A stretch of DNA of 64,000 bases from Glandiceps talaboti (GCF_964340395.1 NC_135554.1:4633975-4697974); one strand, 5' to 3'; positions 1-25,877 are shown, numbered from the stretch's first letter. Translations and numbers: made by a program. Notes: generated by a model from the sequence alone, not told the origin.

Positions 1-103
1 GAAGGACAATATTGGGGGATAACATCTAATTGTCTGAGATTAGATGAATTCATGAATATTTATAAACCATGGACATTGCGCCCTGACTACCGGACATGTT
101 CAA

Positions 104-115
104 GAGAGAGAGAGA

Positions 116-150
<35 letters not shown>

Positions 151-191
151 TGTATGTATGTGTGTGTGTCTGTGTGTGGGGGGGGGGAGAG
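104..191. repeat. GA, GT and poly-G microsatellite
   Basis: A composite simple repeat: GAGAGAGAG, then interrupted GT units, then an uninterrupted run of G. Confidence 0.9.
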
Positions 192-1366
192 TTTTCCCGA
201 CTTAGGTACCTTATAGGACACTTGACACACAATACATGAACTGCACACAACAAATCAATGTTTATAAAACTTGCAAATTCTTTTATTAAAGAAAAATCAA
301 AATTTAGAAGAATGAAAGTTTTGAAGTTTATGAAATATCTGATTGAGAACTAAAAGTTACCCTCAGAGATTATAAATACCAAAAAATGAAGTATAACATT
401 TTGAAATTCTTATGAAATGTAGATTTGTTTGGCAACTTCTTCCACCACCACTATCTAACCCTACATCTAATTAATATGCATTATGCAGATGATATGCATT
501 ATGCAGATGATATGCTAATGTATGCAAACTCATTATGAAGTATCGTACATGTAAAAAAATAAGTCTCTTTCAAATTATAGACTAAAACATAATTCAGCCA
601 TAATCAAGCCACTCCCAGATTGACTGAATGTGTGCTGACTTGAAACATTTGAAACATTTCCAACATAATATGCAAAAATATTTCAGTCTTCGAAAACTCT
701 TTTCTCCCCTTGTTTTAAAAGTAAATAATACGAATTACAAATGACAAATACTTTTGAAGCCAAAACACTGATTTAAAAAAAAAAATTTAAAGTCTCGTTT
801 CATCAGAAGAGTAGCCAGTCAAATACAATGAAATGATAAATATCTTTACCACTCAAACTATTTCGTTTGATGTATCCAAATTTTTTGTTTAAAAGAAAAT
901 TAATTCATGATTTGAATCATAAATGACAAATATATCTGTAGCCCAACATGACTTTTTAAAAAATGTATGACTGAAGGATTTCTTGAGTATAAATGTTGAG
1001 CTGTATGCCTGATAACTGATCCATTGACATGACATGAAAACTATCATCTTGGTAGACAGCATTTAGAATGAATGGACTGATGTATTTGTATAACATCACT
1101 CATATAATGTCGTCTCTAAAGTTTTATTATAAACTGGACAGTAAAATACTGAGGAAATCATTAATTTTACTACTAAGTTTCTTATACAAATACATGTGTT
1201 TCACACTTGTATTTCTTATGATGCTATCATACTGTGTTCTATTTTGAGCTAAACATGTTGACATCTAATACAACTTGTATATATATGTATACCCTGCTGG
1301 GATTGACGTGAAGTCCTCAGAAAGGGTTTCAATGATTGGACAGCATAATTATGCAAATTGATGCAA

Positions 1367-1555
1367 GTTTACATATGTATACGTTTATACTAGTATGTAT
1401 GATACGCCATAACAGGGCGCCCTCACACTAGATGTCAACTACATGTATGTAGTATTTCAAAAGTTTACATATGTATACGTTTACACTAGTGTGTCTGGTA
1501 TGCTGTGACAGAGCGCCCTCACACTAGATATCAACTATGTAGTGTTGCAAGTGTT
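1367..1555. repeat. Direct duplication of about 96 bp
   Basis: Two tandem copies, each beginning TTTACATATGTATACGTTTA and carrying GCGCCCTCACACTAGAT. They differ by scattered substitutions. A short relative (GCTGTGACAGAGCACCCTCA) occurs at about 48914-48933. Confidence 0.8.
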
Positions 1556-1710
1556 ATGTCTATGTTTATACTTTCTTATAATACACTTTTTGCCAACCAA
1601 TCAGATTGAACCTTTTTAAAAAGCTTCATATTATATTACACCCCCTGCTGTGTGTTCCTTTCATACTATTATTACACTGACATGTCACCTAAACTTGTGT
1701 TGTGTCTCAG

Positions 1711-12129
<10,419 letters not shown>

Positions 12130-12683
12130 CGACGTGTCCGAAACATTTTGCTGACTATTCAGTCAGCTTGCCCAGGGTCATTTTGAAAGTTCGAAATTAT
12201 GAACCATCGATTCTACCAGACATAAACACGATTAGTTTAAAAAACCAACAAGTTACATAGATTATGCAAGGATATATTTTTAAAAAATATGTAAGCAATA
12301 ATATTAACATTTTGTTATCTAAAATGGCAATTTTTTTACGCAATAAGAACGAATACTGGCCTATAAATGATTGCATATTTCATATTTAATGGCTTATTTG
12401 TAGTACTTGAATTCCAAGAAAATATTTGAAATAATTATTCCTAAGACAAAGATTTTTCCATGTATATTTTACATGATCATAATTTATTATATTAAGTTTC
12501 AATTACCCATTTTAAAAGTAAAAAAATGCTCAATCTCCTCAATTGTATATCGTGACCAAACGTTACGGGTGTTGTTGTTATTGCACTACTTTCATCGTCG
12601 TTACTGGAGGTATATTCCTTTCCTATGCATTACGGGCAGTTTATCGTGCAAAGTCAGCCAAAATAAACAGATTTGACCGAAAT
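12130..12683. promoter_or_regulatory. Bidirectional promoter region and 5' UTRs of RNF170 and Hook
   Basis: 554 bp separate the two start codons, so both 5' UTRs and core promoters should lie here, or further upstream exons would have to exist. No convincing TATA box in either direction. A dyad GCTGAC-TATTC-AGTCAGC lies at about 12151-12168. Inferred from gene arrangement only. Confidence 0.7.
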
Positions 12684-12722
12684 ATGTCGTCTCTGGAGCT
12701 TTGTGAAAGTCTGATGACCTGG
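12684..12722 (+). CDS. hook3: Hook coding exon 1
   Basis: MSSLELCESLMTW, donor GTAAGT. The frame stays open upstream to about 12543 but has no ATG there, so ATG 12684 is the start. Six residues shorter at the N-terminus than human HOOK3. Confidence 0.92.
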
Positions 12723-15700
12723 GTAAGTAGTTTTAATTGATTGTCATATGGGACACTTCTGATTTAAAACGTATTTTAGGCCGCCCAAATCAGTTACCTC
12801 GCCCCATACCGTACGTACGTTATATTCCGATTCGTTGACGAATGGCTAATTACGAGTTGACTATCCCCCACCCCAATTAACAAACGTTCAGAGACTCGTG
12901 TCATCAGTTCGTGTCTCCGTCTAAACTGTTAACATGTATGAGCAAAGCAATATTATCATTTTGATGTGGATGCAATTTATTACGTACATCAGTTCAACGG
13001 TCATAACGTTAGTCGTTACGTACATTGTTGAGTGATCTGGTGCTAGTAGTATGTGTATCTTATGTATGATCCGACATTTACAACTCAGGAATGGATTTTA
13101 CGTTGCGATTACGCTCTCATAATTATAGTATATTGCATGTCTACGAAGCCATGGGAGGGAAATTATGAAACAATTTACTGGGAGAGGATGTATTTCCTTG
13201 AATTTGTGTAACAAATATGCATCTGGAAGTGAAACGTATGTGACTCATGGCCAAGGAATAGATCTAAGAATTTGACACTTAATTAGTGTTGATAGCAATA
13301 CATTATGAACATATCCACCACTGCATCATTGTACCATAATTAGTTTCTTGTCAGTATTGATAAGGAAAAGGGCTAACTGCTATATTGCAAAAAAAAGAAG
13401 TATTTCCTACACTGCTGAATGCATCTAAGCGGTTAGTGTTACATAAATGAGTGCACATATTTACATACATGTACACTAAACGTGTATACTAAGTTGGAGA
13501 TTTGCAATCTACATTTGATATGCATCAATGGTGATAATCTAAGTTATTCAAACATCCAGAAATGACCAATCAAAATTGTAGAAAGATTATGATACATAGA
13601 GAGGATAAGGTAGAACAAGAGGAGGAACAATACCAACAATGCACCAGACTGTAATCCCCAGTCTGGGAAGTAAATAGAAGGATTTTTCAGGAAGCCATGC
13701 ATGCATCATGGAGGTATAAGGGGAGACATGCATGCATAATCTCCAATTCCTTGCCAAGGTTTTAAAACTTTGGTAACCAAAATGGAGACATCTGATAAAG
13801 TTTGCAGTTCCCGTATATTCAACTGTAGATCTGGAGGATCTTGGGGATTCCCCCAGTAAAATAAAAAACAAATGCAGGTACACATAGATATTACTACAGA
13901 GTTATACTTGCATGGTTTTACCTACATACCCGCATCATCTAAGTTGTGTAGTAATTGTCATAGATTTGACTTATGATCTGTAAATCTTCAATGAGAAGCC
14001 GAATTAGCACTTCCACTCAATTCAGTCTAACCTCCCCATCTATACAAGCAACACAAACACAACTTTCATAAAAATGTCCCCAGCCAGCCAGCCAGTAAAG
14101 ACATTTTTCATCCTTAGCAACAATAGCTCTCTCACTGCATAACAACTGCATTTATAAGAAGTTGGGCTATAAAGTAACAGAATCAGATTTCTTGATGAGC
14201 TCAAAAGAGTAGACAGTTACACTCTGATGCACAAGCCACAGTATTGAATAATTCATACCATGTCAGATAACCCATCTTTTGTACTATATAATTGACCCTT
14301 ACATCCCCTCAGACTGTAGAAGCAGTGTCCACTGACCTTACTCGTTCTATCTATTAATTTTGGGACACATTAAGAACACAGGACTCGGCAAAGTGCCCGA
14401 CAAAACTTTTTGTTGAATACATATGCATGTAGTAAGGGATAGGGGACACTAAATGTTAATGTGACAAGATATTGTACATCCATGATGTATGTATCAGTAC
14501 TGTGTCAAATTCACTTAAGAGTGCACACTGGTACAATAGTAGCGATGTCAGTGATGACTTTCGTAAGCACGCAGTAATACACCTCATGTCAAATAACACT
14601 TTGCATGGTTTCAGATTCTATTTATTTCAAAGTATGGTTCACTGTGTTTAATTATGACTTTGACAATGCTACTATATTATGTCCCTTGTCCATAGACCTT
14701 CGAGTCCACCATAGATCCTTCTGCAGTGGGTGGACACCACTGGTGTCTATGCCTTGTCCAAAATGTTACATGTGTAATATACCTACACTAACAGTATCTA
14801 GCTTCTACATAACTGTAACTTAGCCAGACAGAAGTTATGGTACATTTCTGTATCAATCCTAAATATCTGACAAGATAAATCAAACTTACATTACCCTGTA
14901 GTACTAAGGAGGTACATGTACATGATATATAAGTGTGTCTGCCCCTTTCCTAATCCTCTCTTTGTTCAGGGTTACTGATTTCTTTCTATGAACACTGGTC
15001 AGTCAGGAATGTCACCTTTCCTCTTTGTATGGCAGGTCAGGTCATAGACAGTGTAAGCTGATCTCAACTATTGTCTTCACTTAGGGAGCATAATGTGTGT
15101 GAGTGAATGCAAACATGTCAATCTATTCTTTGACTGATGAAGCACAAATCATAACCCCATCCTGTGTACTATAAATTAATGTAGTGGGTGTTAAACCTAC
15201 TTTGCCAAGGCATTTAATTTACTTTGATATATTATGATTTGTTAGTTTGAGTCTGAAAAGAACTGATAGTTAGCCTAATGCGAGGAACACACAACTCTTA
15301 TAACTTCTAGGAATGTGTATCTGTATCATATGTGTAAATTCTTGTAGTATTTCACAGATGGCCAAGCAAGCATACTGAAATCGTAGACACAAAAATCAGT
15401 GATCTAGTTAGCACGGTGGGCAACAATTAGGTAAAAACGACAAGCGTGAACAGATACAGTTCTTGGCGCCCTGTCCAAATTTATAAAAAAAAATAATTTA
15501 GAAACTGCACCCTATTTCATGTTATCGGCTTCAAAAACCAAAATATGAAATGTTGTTATGGCAATGTCATGACAGATCATTGAAATGTGGTCTAGTGCCA
15601 TAACACATTGTGGCCTTTATACAGTTGGGTTATTGCCAAGTTGTCATCCATTGACTTGGTAAGGCAAGTAGTGACTGAGATTAGAAATAGTTCCATCTGT

Positions 15701-18700
15701 GAAATAACATATGCAGGTCAGCAGGTGAATACAAATATCAATAATAATAAAATGTACTTCACTCCCTAATATTGACATACAGGTAGCCATAAAAATAGGG
15801 TCAAGGATGCACTTAGTAATAATGTGTCTGCTGACTAGTTTTGCCGCTGTACAGCTATATGCATGTATGAACATGACAGCAAACAGTTCAACTGACAGAA
15901 AGCTATTGTACCTAATAATATTGAACTTGTATTTCTTTTGGTATTCAAAAGATTTGACTTGTAGTAGTTGAACTTGTACTATGGTGTAGTAATGGTCACT
16001 GGGTAGCAGCAAGGTGGCATGTCTTTATATTTTCAGATTATCTGCTCGTCCAAAACTTTGGGGGTGTTGCAATGTAGGTAGATTAACAAATAAACTTTGT
16101 TAACATGTAAACAGATTAAGAGATTAACACATAAACATATTAAACTGTCTATTGTTGACACTGGTCAATATCTTAATTCATACTAAGTAGTACACGGTAC
16201 TATAAAAATATTTGTTGGTGGTTTGGGATACATGTACATATCCAAAATAAATTTTTGATTAATAATATACATGTATATAAATTATTTTGTCTACATGTGG
16301 AGGGTAAGGTTTGATTACTAGATAGGATCTGTTGAAGTGTGATGCCACATAAATCAATTTTTGTTGACAATCAGTTTTAAAACTGCATTAGCATTCCTAC
16401 ACCAAGATCACGTATCCATGGTAATAGAGGTGTTCAATGATAACTTAATGTATTGACAATGTCATCTATTTTGACCTAAACTTATGTGTGGGTATGTACC
16501 TCATGGCACTGGACTAACTTTAAACCCTCTCATATTTTCTTAGAGCTCTTTTGAAAAAGTAAGAATTATACTAACCACATGTACACTACTTCTAAATTCT
16601 AATATGTTAATGTCATGTCAGAACAGACTAGGCTATAATTTAAAAGGCTAAACATCCCTCTTCAGGAGGGGAGGAGAAGGGAGGGGGCCTCTGGCTACTG
16701 GAGAAGTGAGGGCCTTTGGCATGAAATAGAAATATGAGTAGTGAGTTTGTCACTGTATTACAACATACATGTAAATATATATATAATACATGTACTTCCA
16801 CATATGTAAGATAATATTTTAATGCACCAAGTGATAAATACAGGAAATGTCCTTATTTGGGCATTTGTTTTAATTCATATTGCATTGTTCAAGGATTTTT
16901 CACTTTTATTAATAATAGTATTAGTATAGAGTTATAGTTTTATATCCTCATATTTTAAGACTAAATTAATATGTTTAGAAAAAATATACATGATTGTTTA
17001 TTGAATCAAAGACAATATATGGATAGACCATGGAGGTAGTGTCCATGGATAGACATACATGTACATTTTGTAGGTTGGTACAGTGGTAGCTATTCCCAGA
17101 TCCCATATCCAGACTGGGTATTTCCATTATTATGAGGCAGGACAGCATGGAATATATACAAGATGTATATGTAATGGTAAAAATGATAACCAAAAATGAC
17201 TTTTGTTGTGTACTGCAATGGCCGCGTCTTTCATCATATCAGACCCAGTACATGTATGAGAGATGTGAATGATGGTAATAGCCAGGACAGACAAATAATC
17301 ATTATCTGTTTATGTACATGTATGTGGCAGACTAGTACTGAGTAGTATCAACAGTGTTGAATTGGTTGAAAAGTGCATTCTGTCAGATTTACTACACTTT
17401 GAATTTATAAATTGATTGTCATTGCAATGCATATTTCTTTAGGTTTACTGGTGAAGTATGTGTAACTGATTTGTATAATTAAAGTTTGCATTGTGTGAGA
17501 TGGGAGGAGGTTGGGAATGAAAAGGTGTGATGGGATATGTTTTGCTGCATGTATAAAGGCAGTATCAGTAGTGTATTTCATACTGAAGCATATATTAGAG
17601 CTTCACTTGCTAACTGACAGTCACTCAAATTAGTACACTGGCATAATGCATACTTAATTCATTTTAGTACAAGTTGTGACAAATGTACTAAACTGTCAAG
17701 GAGACCACTTCCATCAATTGTGCTACCAATGCCTTGTAAGGCATACATGTACATTGACATACAGAATGTACATTGGCATACATGCACATTGACATACAGA
17801 ATGTACTTTGGCATACATGCACATTGGCATACATGTACATTGACATACATGTACATTGACATACAGAATGTATATTAGCATACATGTACATTGACATACA
17901 GAATGTACATTGGCATACATGTACATTGACATACAGAATGTACATTGACATACAGAATGTACATTGGCATACATGTACATTGACATACATGTACATTGAC
18001 ATACAGAATGTATATTAGCATACATGTACATTGACATACAGAATGTACATTGGCATACATGTACATTGACATACAGAATGTACATTGACATACAGAATGT
18101 ACATTGGCATACATGTACATTGACATACAGAATGTACATTGGCATACATGCACATGTACATTGACATACAGAAGTACATTGGCATACATGTACATTGGCA
18201 TACATGTACATTGACATACAGAATGTACATTGACATACAGAATGTACATTGACATACAGAATGTACATTGACATACAGAATGTACATTGACATACAGAAT
18301 GTACATTGACATACAGAATGTACATTGACATACAGAATGTACATTGACATACAGAATGTACATTGACATACAGAATGTACATTGACATACAGAATGTACA
18401 TTGACATACATGCACAGAATGTAAACAATGATGTACAACACTCAATTGAGATGCTATATATAGATTTGTATTTTCATTCTTGAGTAGAATTGATTATTAA
18501 CTCGGCTTGTGTTCCTTTTCATTTTTAAATGTAGTTAGCTGTTACTTCACTTTTACCAATTTTTGACTTGAGTGTTGTTGAAGCCCCATCTCCCAGGACC
18601 AATAAAAGTAGAAAATAAAGTTGTAGGTGGATAAAATACTATTGAAGTACTATTGTTGAGCCACTCACACACAAAAGACACCCACTTTTTTGTTTGGCTT

Positions 18701-21700
18701 CCTAGGCTTTGAGTGTTTATTCATAGACCCTCCACCCTATGGTTCATTGTATTATTGTCATTCACCTTGCTAGTGCTACATATTGTCACAAATAACATTT
18801 TGTGACTAGTACATTGTTCAGTTGTACACTTAGACCTGTATACATATTATACATGTATTCAGACTAAATACCAGTAGCATTGTCAATTGTGTGTTAATCT
18901 TTCACAGTGACATGTGACATGTGTCTGGTGTCTAATATTTGAATGACTATATAGCACATTGGCTACTAAACATTTAACTGATAACCCGTACCTAAAAAGA
19001 TCCTGTACTCGTACTACAATGTATAAGTTTCCAAAAATAGTGGTCAGCTTGGATGCCATATATTTTGCTGTTGATAGTATGATCTCTACCTGTACATAAT
19101 ATGTTTTATAAGTTTATGAAGTTTGTGTGTAATGCTGCATGTGTGTCACTGTGTGCTTGTGTATGTACATCACTACATGATGTATGTGTGCATGTGCGGA
19201 TCATAGTATGTACCAAATGTATGTTTGTCCATAGACCCTCCACCAAATAGGGTCTATGGTTTGTTATTGTAAACACAACCAAAGCAGTTGAAGCATTGAT
19301 GTGTTTGGTTTAACCATAGATGTCTATAGCCTGGTTAACATGCAACTGTAGGCTTGTTCATCCTATGACACTCCCCTCTTCCCACCTCCGACACACTCAC
19401 TCTCTAGACAGACAAGCATTAAATCAATTCATTCAAAGGTGATTGGCACTGTTCTATTTTCTTAGTTTAAAGTAAAAGATACAAGTTTGTAAAGAAGTAT
19501 ACATACATGTAGTATATAAGGAAAGGTTCAATTGATTATCCAAAAATGGGAGACAAAAAGAATGCATTTGTGACCTCAACAAATGTCTAAAATATTAATT
19601 ACATACCAATGAATACTGCTATTGTTATATAACAAATGTATACACATGTTCAAATACAGTACTATTGTTCCACTATAATTGTTAACATCTTTAGTATGAA
19701 AGGAATATTCAATTTCTTTATTGTGTTGTTTATTTCATCATGTATTTGTACTCTCATTCTTCCCAAATTTATTCATGGAAAGTCTGTGTATGTTAAATTC
19801 AACAAAGGAACATGTACACTATTCAAAATAGTAGTTTGACATCACATTATACACCTTAGCTTTAACTTGAATATTTTGTTGACAATTTTACTTGGAGACA
19901 TTGGGTAGATTTAACCAAGTTTGGTAGTTGATATCTGTTCAGCTAAGATTTACCTGTAAACAATAATCTAACTTAAATAGTTAATGTATACACTAATCAC
20001 TGTGTTATACAATGATTGCCAACTGTTAGATATATATTTAGATATTAAAGGTTCGCAATCATAGTGTCTCAGTACTTCCTGTTTACATACATGTAACATA
20101 TGTTAGGAAATTAATTGTACAGTTTTTCAATTACTCAGAATAAATATGTGAACATTGTAGTTTTTCTGGGAAAAGAAATTATGTTCAAAGTGAATGAATA
20201 TTTGAAATGACAAGTTATTAAAAAATGAAATGAAATTTGTAATTAGATAAACATATCTGATAAATATGCAAATTGCATATGGTAATTTTTCCATGGTGAC
20301 TTCCAATTTTTCCATGGTGACTTCCAGTGTTCTTTTATAGATAAGATTATAAAGAATTTAAAAGTGTAATTCCAATCCCATGGGGTGGGGGTGTGGATGG
20401 GGATTTCTATAGTTTGTTTGAGTTTGTAATTGTTCAGAATTTTATGTAAATACAAATACAAATAACCATTTCTTTGTTCTTTTTCCTTCAGCTTCAGACA
20501 TTTAAAATCAAAAAAGCACATGAAACAGTTGATGATTTGACGGATGGAGTAGCCATTAGTGAAGCACTCTGTCAAATGTAAGTATACCTACAAATTACAC
20601 CCATAGTCATCCACAGCAGTCTTAGAAATAGTGTTTACAAATTACACCCATAGTCATCCACAGCAATCTTAGAAATAGTATTGACAAATTACACCCATAG
20701 TCATCCACAGCAGTCTAAGAAATAGTGTTGACAAATTACACCCATAGTCATCCACAACAATCTTAGAAATAGTGTTTACAAATTACACCCATAGTCATCC
20801 ACAACAGTGTTAGAAATAGTGTTGACAAATTACACCTATAGTCATCCACAGCAATCTTAGAAATAGTGTTTACAAATTATACCCATAGTCATCCACAGCA
20901 GTCTTAGAAATAGTGTTTACAAATTACACCCATAGTCATCCACAACAATCTTAGAAATAGTGTTGACAAATTATACCCATAGTCATCCACAACAATCTTA
21001 GAAATAGTGTTTACAAATTATACCCATAGTCATCCACAGCAGTGTTAGAAATAGTGTTGACAAATTATACCCATAGTCATCCACAGCAGTCTTAGAAATA
21101 GTGTTGACAAATTATACCCATAGTCATCCACAGCAGTGTTAGAAATAGTGTTGACAAATTATACCCATAGTCATCCACAGCAGTCTTAGAAATAGTGTTG
21201 ACAAATTACACCCATAGTCATCCACAGCAGTGTTAGAAATAGTGTTGACAAATTACACCCATAGTCATCCACAGCAGTCTTAGAAATAGTGTTGACAAAT
21301 TACACCCATAGTCATCCACAGCAATCTTAGAAATAGTGTTGACAAATTACACCCATAGTCATCCACAGCAGTCTTAGAAATAGTGTTTACAAATTACACC
21401 CATAGTCATCCACAACAATCTTAGAAATAGTGTTTACAAATTACACCCATAGTCATCCACAACAGTGTTAGAAATAGTGTTGACAAATTATACCCATAGT
21501 CATCCACAGCAATCTTAGAAATAGTGTTGACAAATTACACCCATAGTCATCCACAACAATCTTAGAAATAGTGTTGACAAATTACACCCATAGTCATCCA
21601 CAACAATCTTAGAAATAGTGTTTACAAATTACACCCATAGTCATCCACAGCAGTGTTAGAAATAGTGTTTACAAATTATACCCATAGTCATCCACAGCAG

Positions 21701-24700
21701 TGTTAGAAATAGTGTTTACAAATTATACCCATAGTCATCCACAGCAATCTTAGAAATAGTGTTGACAAATTACACCCATAGTCATCCACAGCAATCTTAG
21801 AAATAGTGTTGACAAATTACACCCATAGTCATCCACAACAATCTTAGAAATAGTGTTGACAAATTATACCCATAGTCATCCACAGCAGTCTTAGAAATAG
21901 TGTTGACAGATTACACCCATAGTCATCCACAGCAATCTTAGAAATAGTGTTTACAAATTATACCCATAGTCATCCACAGCAGTCTTAGAAATAGTGTTGA
22001 CAAATTACACCCATAGTCATCCACAGCAGTCTTAGAAATAGTGTTTACAAATTATACCCATAGTCATCCACAGCAGTCTTAGAAATAGTGTTGACAAATT
22101 ACACCCATAGTCATCCACAGCAATCTTAGAAATAGTGTTTACAAATTATACCCATAGTCATCCACAGCAATCTTAGAAATAGTGTTTACAAATTACACCC
22201 ATAGTCATCCACAGCAGTCTTAGAAATAGTGTTGACAAATTTATATACTTAAAGTAAACTTCGACATAGTTAGTACCAGTGATTATTTGCACTGTGCACA
22301 CAAATATGATATAGGTGGTATTTACACTGCATTGCAATATTGATGATATTATTGCATGCCTCAGTAACCTGTATGCAAATAATATGCAAATGAGTGAACA
22401 TTCATTCTTTGTAGAAGTTGTACACAAAACTGTATGAATGCAATGTAAACAGTGTTTACAGAAATGTGCTGTTTTGGATAAACAAATAATATATTTTATG
22501 AGTAATATTATGTAATAATAACAGAACACCGTGCCATGTCAGTTCCAGTGGTATTTGTACTCAAGCTTGCAATGTTTTCTGCTGTGCTTTCACCTGTTAC
22601 ACTTGTGAAAGTATATTGGTGCAGAGAACAACGCAAGCACTTGTGCATAGACCTGAGTATACCTGTCATTCTTGTTATTCACATGTCATAATGTTCTGTC
22701 ATAGTACATTGTACATGTAGTGTATTAATAGACTGAAATATACAGGTACGCTGTATCGCTACTCCGCACTGACCTGACGGCTATTGATTGACTGATGCAT
22801 GAGGTCACTGTGTCACTGGCATACCTTACACTTACATCTAGTGTGTGTACTTAGTCACTATTTTATGCATACTGTAAATTTAGGTTGATATTTTACGACA
22901 ACAAATATGGTCTTTCATTTTCATTATCTGTCCTATGAAATTATGGTTAGAAGTATGGCAAACTTCTTTTCCATTTCCATTTTATCAGAGTTTGCAAACT
23001 TGAAGTTAAATTGTTGTCAAGTGAAAGGTGTAGTCTTGTCTACCTTTTAGCCATATACACCCATTCACCAATCACTTTAGTACATAACATTGAATGTACA
23101 TTGTGTGAATAACAACACACAGTGAACAATTAGTGTTCTATATGAACCTTTTTGTCTGACCCACGACAAAAGTTTTACATCATAGCTTTGGCTAATCTTA
23201 TTGGATTGGTCAGTTACATGTACAAAACGAAGTTTAGTATACCCTGATAGAGTTGTCAGTTACATGTATGGTCTTTAACACAGTTTAACATACCCAGATA
23301 GAGTGGCCATGTATGACCCAGGTCAGGACAATGTTTGTTCTTGTGAGTAGGAGAATTTTGCCTGTATAACAGTTTTGTTATGACACAGTACATGTAGAGT
23401 CCAACTATGCAAACATAGAAAGTCTTCCTATCTCTGAAGTAAACTATTTTGACTGTGAATGCATACAATGTATAGATAAACGATGCTAGAACCTGGAAAA
23501 AATGTAGACATGTTTTTAATAAGACAGACATTAGATTGGAATGATACATGTATGAACAGAAAATAACGACCTATAAATCTTGCCTTGAAGTGTCAAATAG
23601 GGTTTGTGAGAGCATAGATTTGCTGTACCGTCAGGCTGGGCGTTTGACGTTCGATACGATCATGAATTTGTATCAAGTTAGTACAACAAGCCGGGATTTG
23701 CTGATTCATGCAAGTTCACTTGAGATAAACTTAATTTATTCACAACCTGTAGTAATTGAAGTGTTGTTTACCATACTCTTGATTTTACAAGGAAATGAAC
23801 CTGAACTATATAAGTACAACCTTTTAGCACAGTGCCCTTCGGGGACACAACTTCAGAACGCCGGGACTGCATTCATGGCACCCGTACTACTAATACTCTG
23901 TACAGTGCCCGTTTATCAGCCTTTAATGTAAATTTTCAGCGAATCTTTCCACTTTCATACTTTATACTCTTTAACCAGGTCATATCATGCTATCCGAGTA
24001 GATTTAAATGAGACTAGTAACTTTTAGTCAGGTCTTTTGAATCACCTGTTCACATTCACTCAGTGCGTGCATCTGTCGACGTTTGCAGTTCACACTTTGT
24101 CTGCCTGTTGGACTCACTTGATACGGTCAGAAAATATTGTTCCTTCAAGGGAATGGCCCTATCTATAAACAGGCATATTTAGTCACATTGGCATCTATCA
24201 CAGTGACAAGTCAGGTATAAGTCAGAGTATAAGTACATTGTATAATTTGTCGCCGATCAGTGTTAGATACACACGTACGGTGAACATGCTTGCACTCCAG
24301 AACATATGGTTCCTCATTACATCATTTCTCATTAATATTTATTACTAATCTGAAATAACCGTTCGTAACCATTGTAAGAAACCAGAGTTCATTATTTCGC
24401 AGTTTCGGCAGAAGAAATAACAGCTCTGGTTTGCAGAATGAGTTTACACTCAGGAAAACTATTGAAAATATAAAGTCCCAAAGGGATGTAGAATCTACAT
24501 TTTTTTATCAACCTCTGGTATTTTCCCCCCTGACAGCAGTAACCCTTCAAAGTTTATGACTGTTGTACATGATGGAATGTACAATTGACAAACAAAGGAC
24601 ATATTGTATTGTTGTCAGTATTGTATTACAGTGCAAATCCATAGAGGCCTTGTATAGTATGGTGAGGGGAAAGTATTGTATGGTATTTGGGGTCAATACA

Positions 24701-25877
24701 GTAGGGTGACCCCATTTTTAAAAATGTTTCTCATTACTTTTTCATGGCAACTATGGGTCAGTCAGTCATTTAAAAAACAAAAAAGTAAAAAAATCAAAAA
24801 AATCTTCTTCATGTTAACTGCCTGTCTGTTTCCTCCTCTCGTCTTCTTTTTTATTGGATTCCTGGTAACAAGTCCTAGCTCTTTCCCAGCTTCTCTACAC
24901 AATTGACATGTTTTCAGCCCCCCCCCCCCCACTTGAATAACTGCTGTCATGAAAATAATGCTCTTTTCGTGAACAAGTGTCGTCATAACCACCATGACTG
25001 TAGATGACATTGACAGTCTAGACACTTTTTTATTCTTGCCAGAGAGGGAGCTGTTCCACAAAATAATATGGGCGGGCACCAATAATTTTTTTTTTTTTTT
25101 TGATGTCTGAGCTGAAAATGTGGGGTCAGTCGGGTAATGAGAAACAGGAAAAAAATTGGGTCACCCTTCGTATTGATTACATTGCTTTTAGTCAGGTTTG
25201 AGAACTTTTTAGAATTTTTAAAAATAAATATAGATATTTTTGTATCTGTGAACAAACAGCTGTTTATCACTGTATATCATCAGCTCACAAAATTTGTAGC
25301 TGACAGGTTAAGGCTAATATATTATTTTATTATCAAGGTAAACTTCATACATTAGGAAATATGTGTGCAGATTATGGCATTAGTAATATGGACATTTGAG
25401 TTGTAGACATACATGTATAATTACACTGGGTGATAAAAATGTGAAAATAAAGATTATATCTGTACTAAATTTAATATTATTTTGATATTAGTATGTGTGT
25501 TGAACTATGGTATTGAGGTATTTGATATCAGAAGTCCAGGTTTAACATACTATAGAAGTCCAGGTTTAACATACTATAGAAGTCCAGGTTTAACATACTA
25601 TAGAAGTTCAGGTTTAACATACTATAGAAGTCCAGGTTTAACATACTATAGAAGTCCAGGTTTAACATACAGAAGTCCAGGTTTAACATATAGAAGTCTA
25701 GGTTTAACATACTATAGAAGTCCAGGTTTAATATACTATAGAAGTCCAGGTTTAACATACTGTAGAAGTTCAGGTTTAACATACTATAGAAGTCCAGGTT
25801 TAACATACTATAAGATTACACACAATGTCACATCACTGAATTTTTTTACATATTGGTCATCTACTAGATTAGACAGT

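Larger units (their letters stand above)
1..1710 (-). other. RNF170 3' UTR and downstream flank; no gene seen
   Basis: No coding region is recognisable. Candidate minus-strand poly(A) signals (AATAAA, read as TTTATT on the plus strand) lie at 1123-1128 and 282-287; I cannot tell which is used. Contains a GA/GT/G-rich microsatellite at 104-191, a short duplicated ATGCATTATGCAGATGAT at 476-514, and a 96-bp direct duplication at 1367-1555. Confidence 0.4.
12723..20491 (+). other. Hook intron 1 (7.8 kb)
   Basis: Bounded by GTAAGT and TTTTTCCTTCAG. Contains the 16/19-bp minisatellite at 17741-18420, a 22-bp duplication at 20285-20329, and several CCATAGACC-type foldback motifs. No other coding sequence recognised. 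Confidence 0.85.

Noticed and set aside
12543-12683. In-frame N-terminal extension of Hook
   Set aside because: The frame is open upstream but has no ATG (it begins at TTG), and the extension does not resemble any Hook N-terminus.
17723-18445. A 240-codon minus-strand frame of repeated CMSMYILYVNVH peptide
   Set aside because: Product of the 16/19-bp minisatellite inside Hook intron 1; neighbouring frames are equally open.
20590-22241. CRISPR-like array
   Set aside because: Direct repeats have no unique spacers; this is a satellite in an animal intron.
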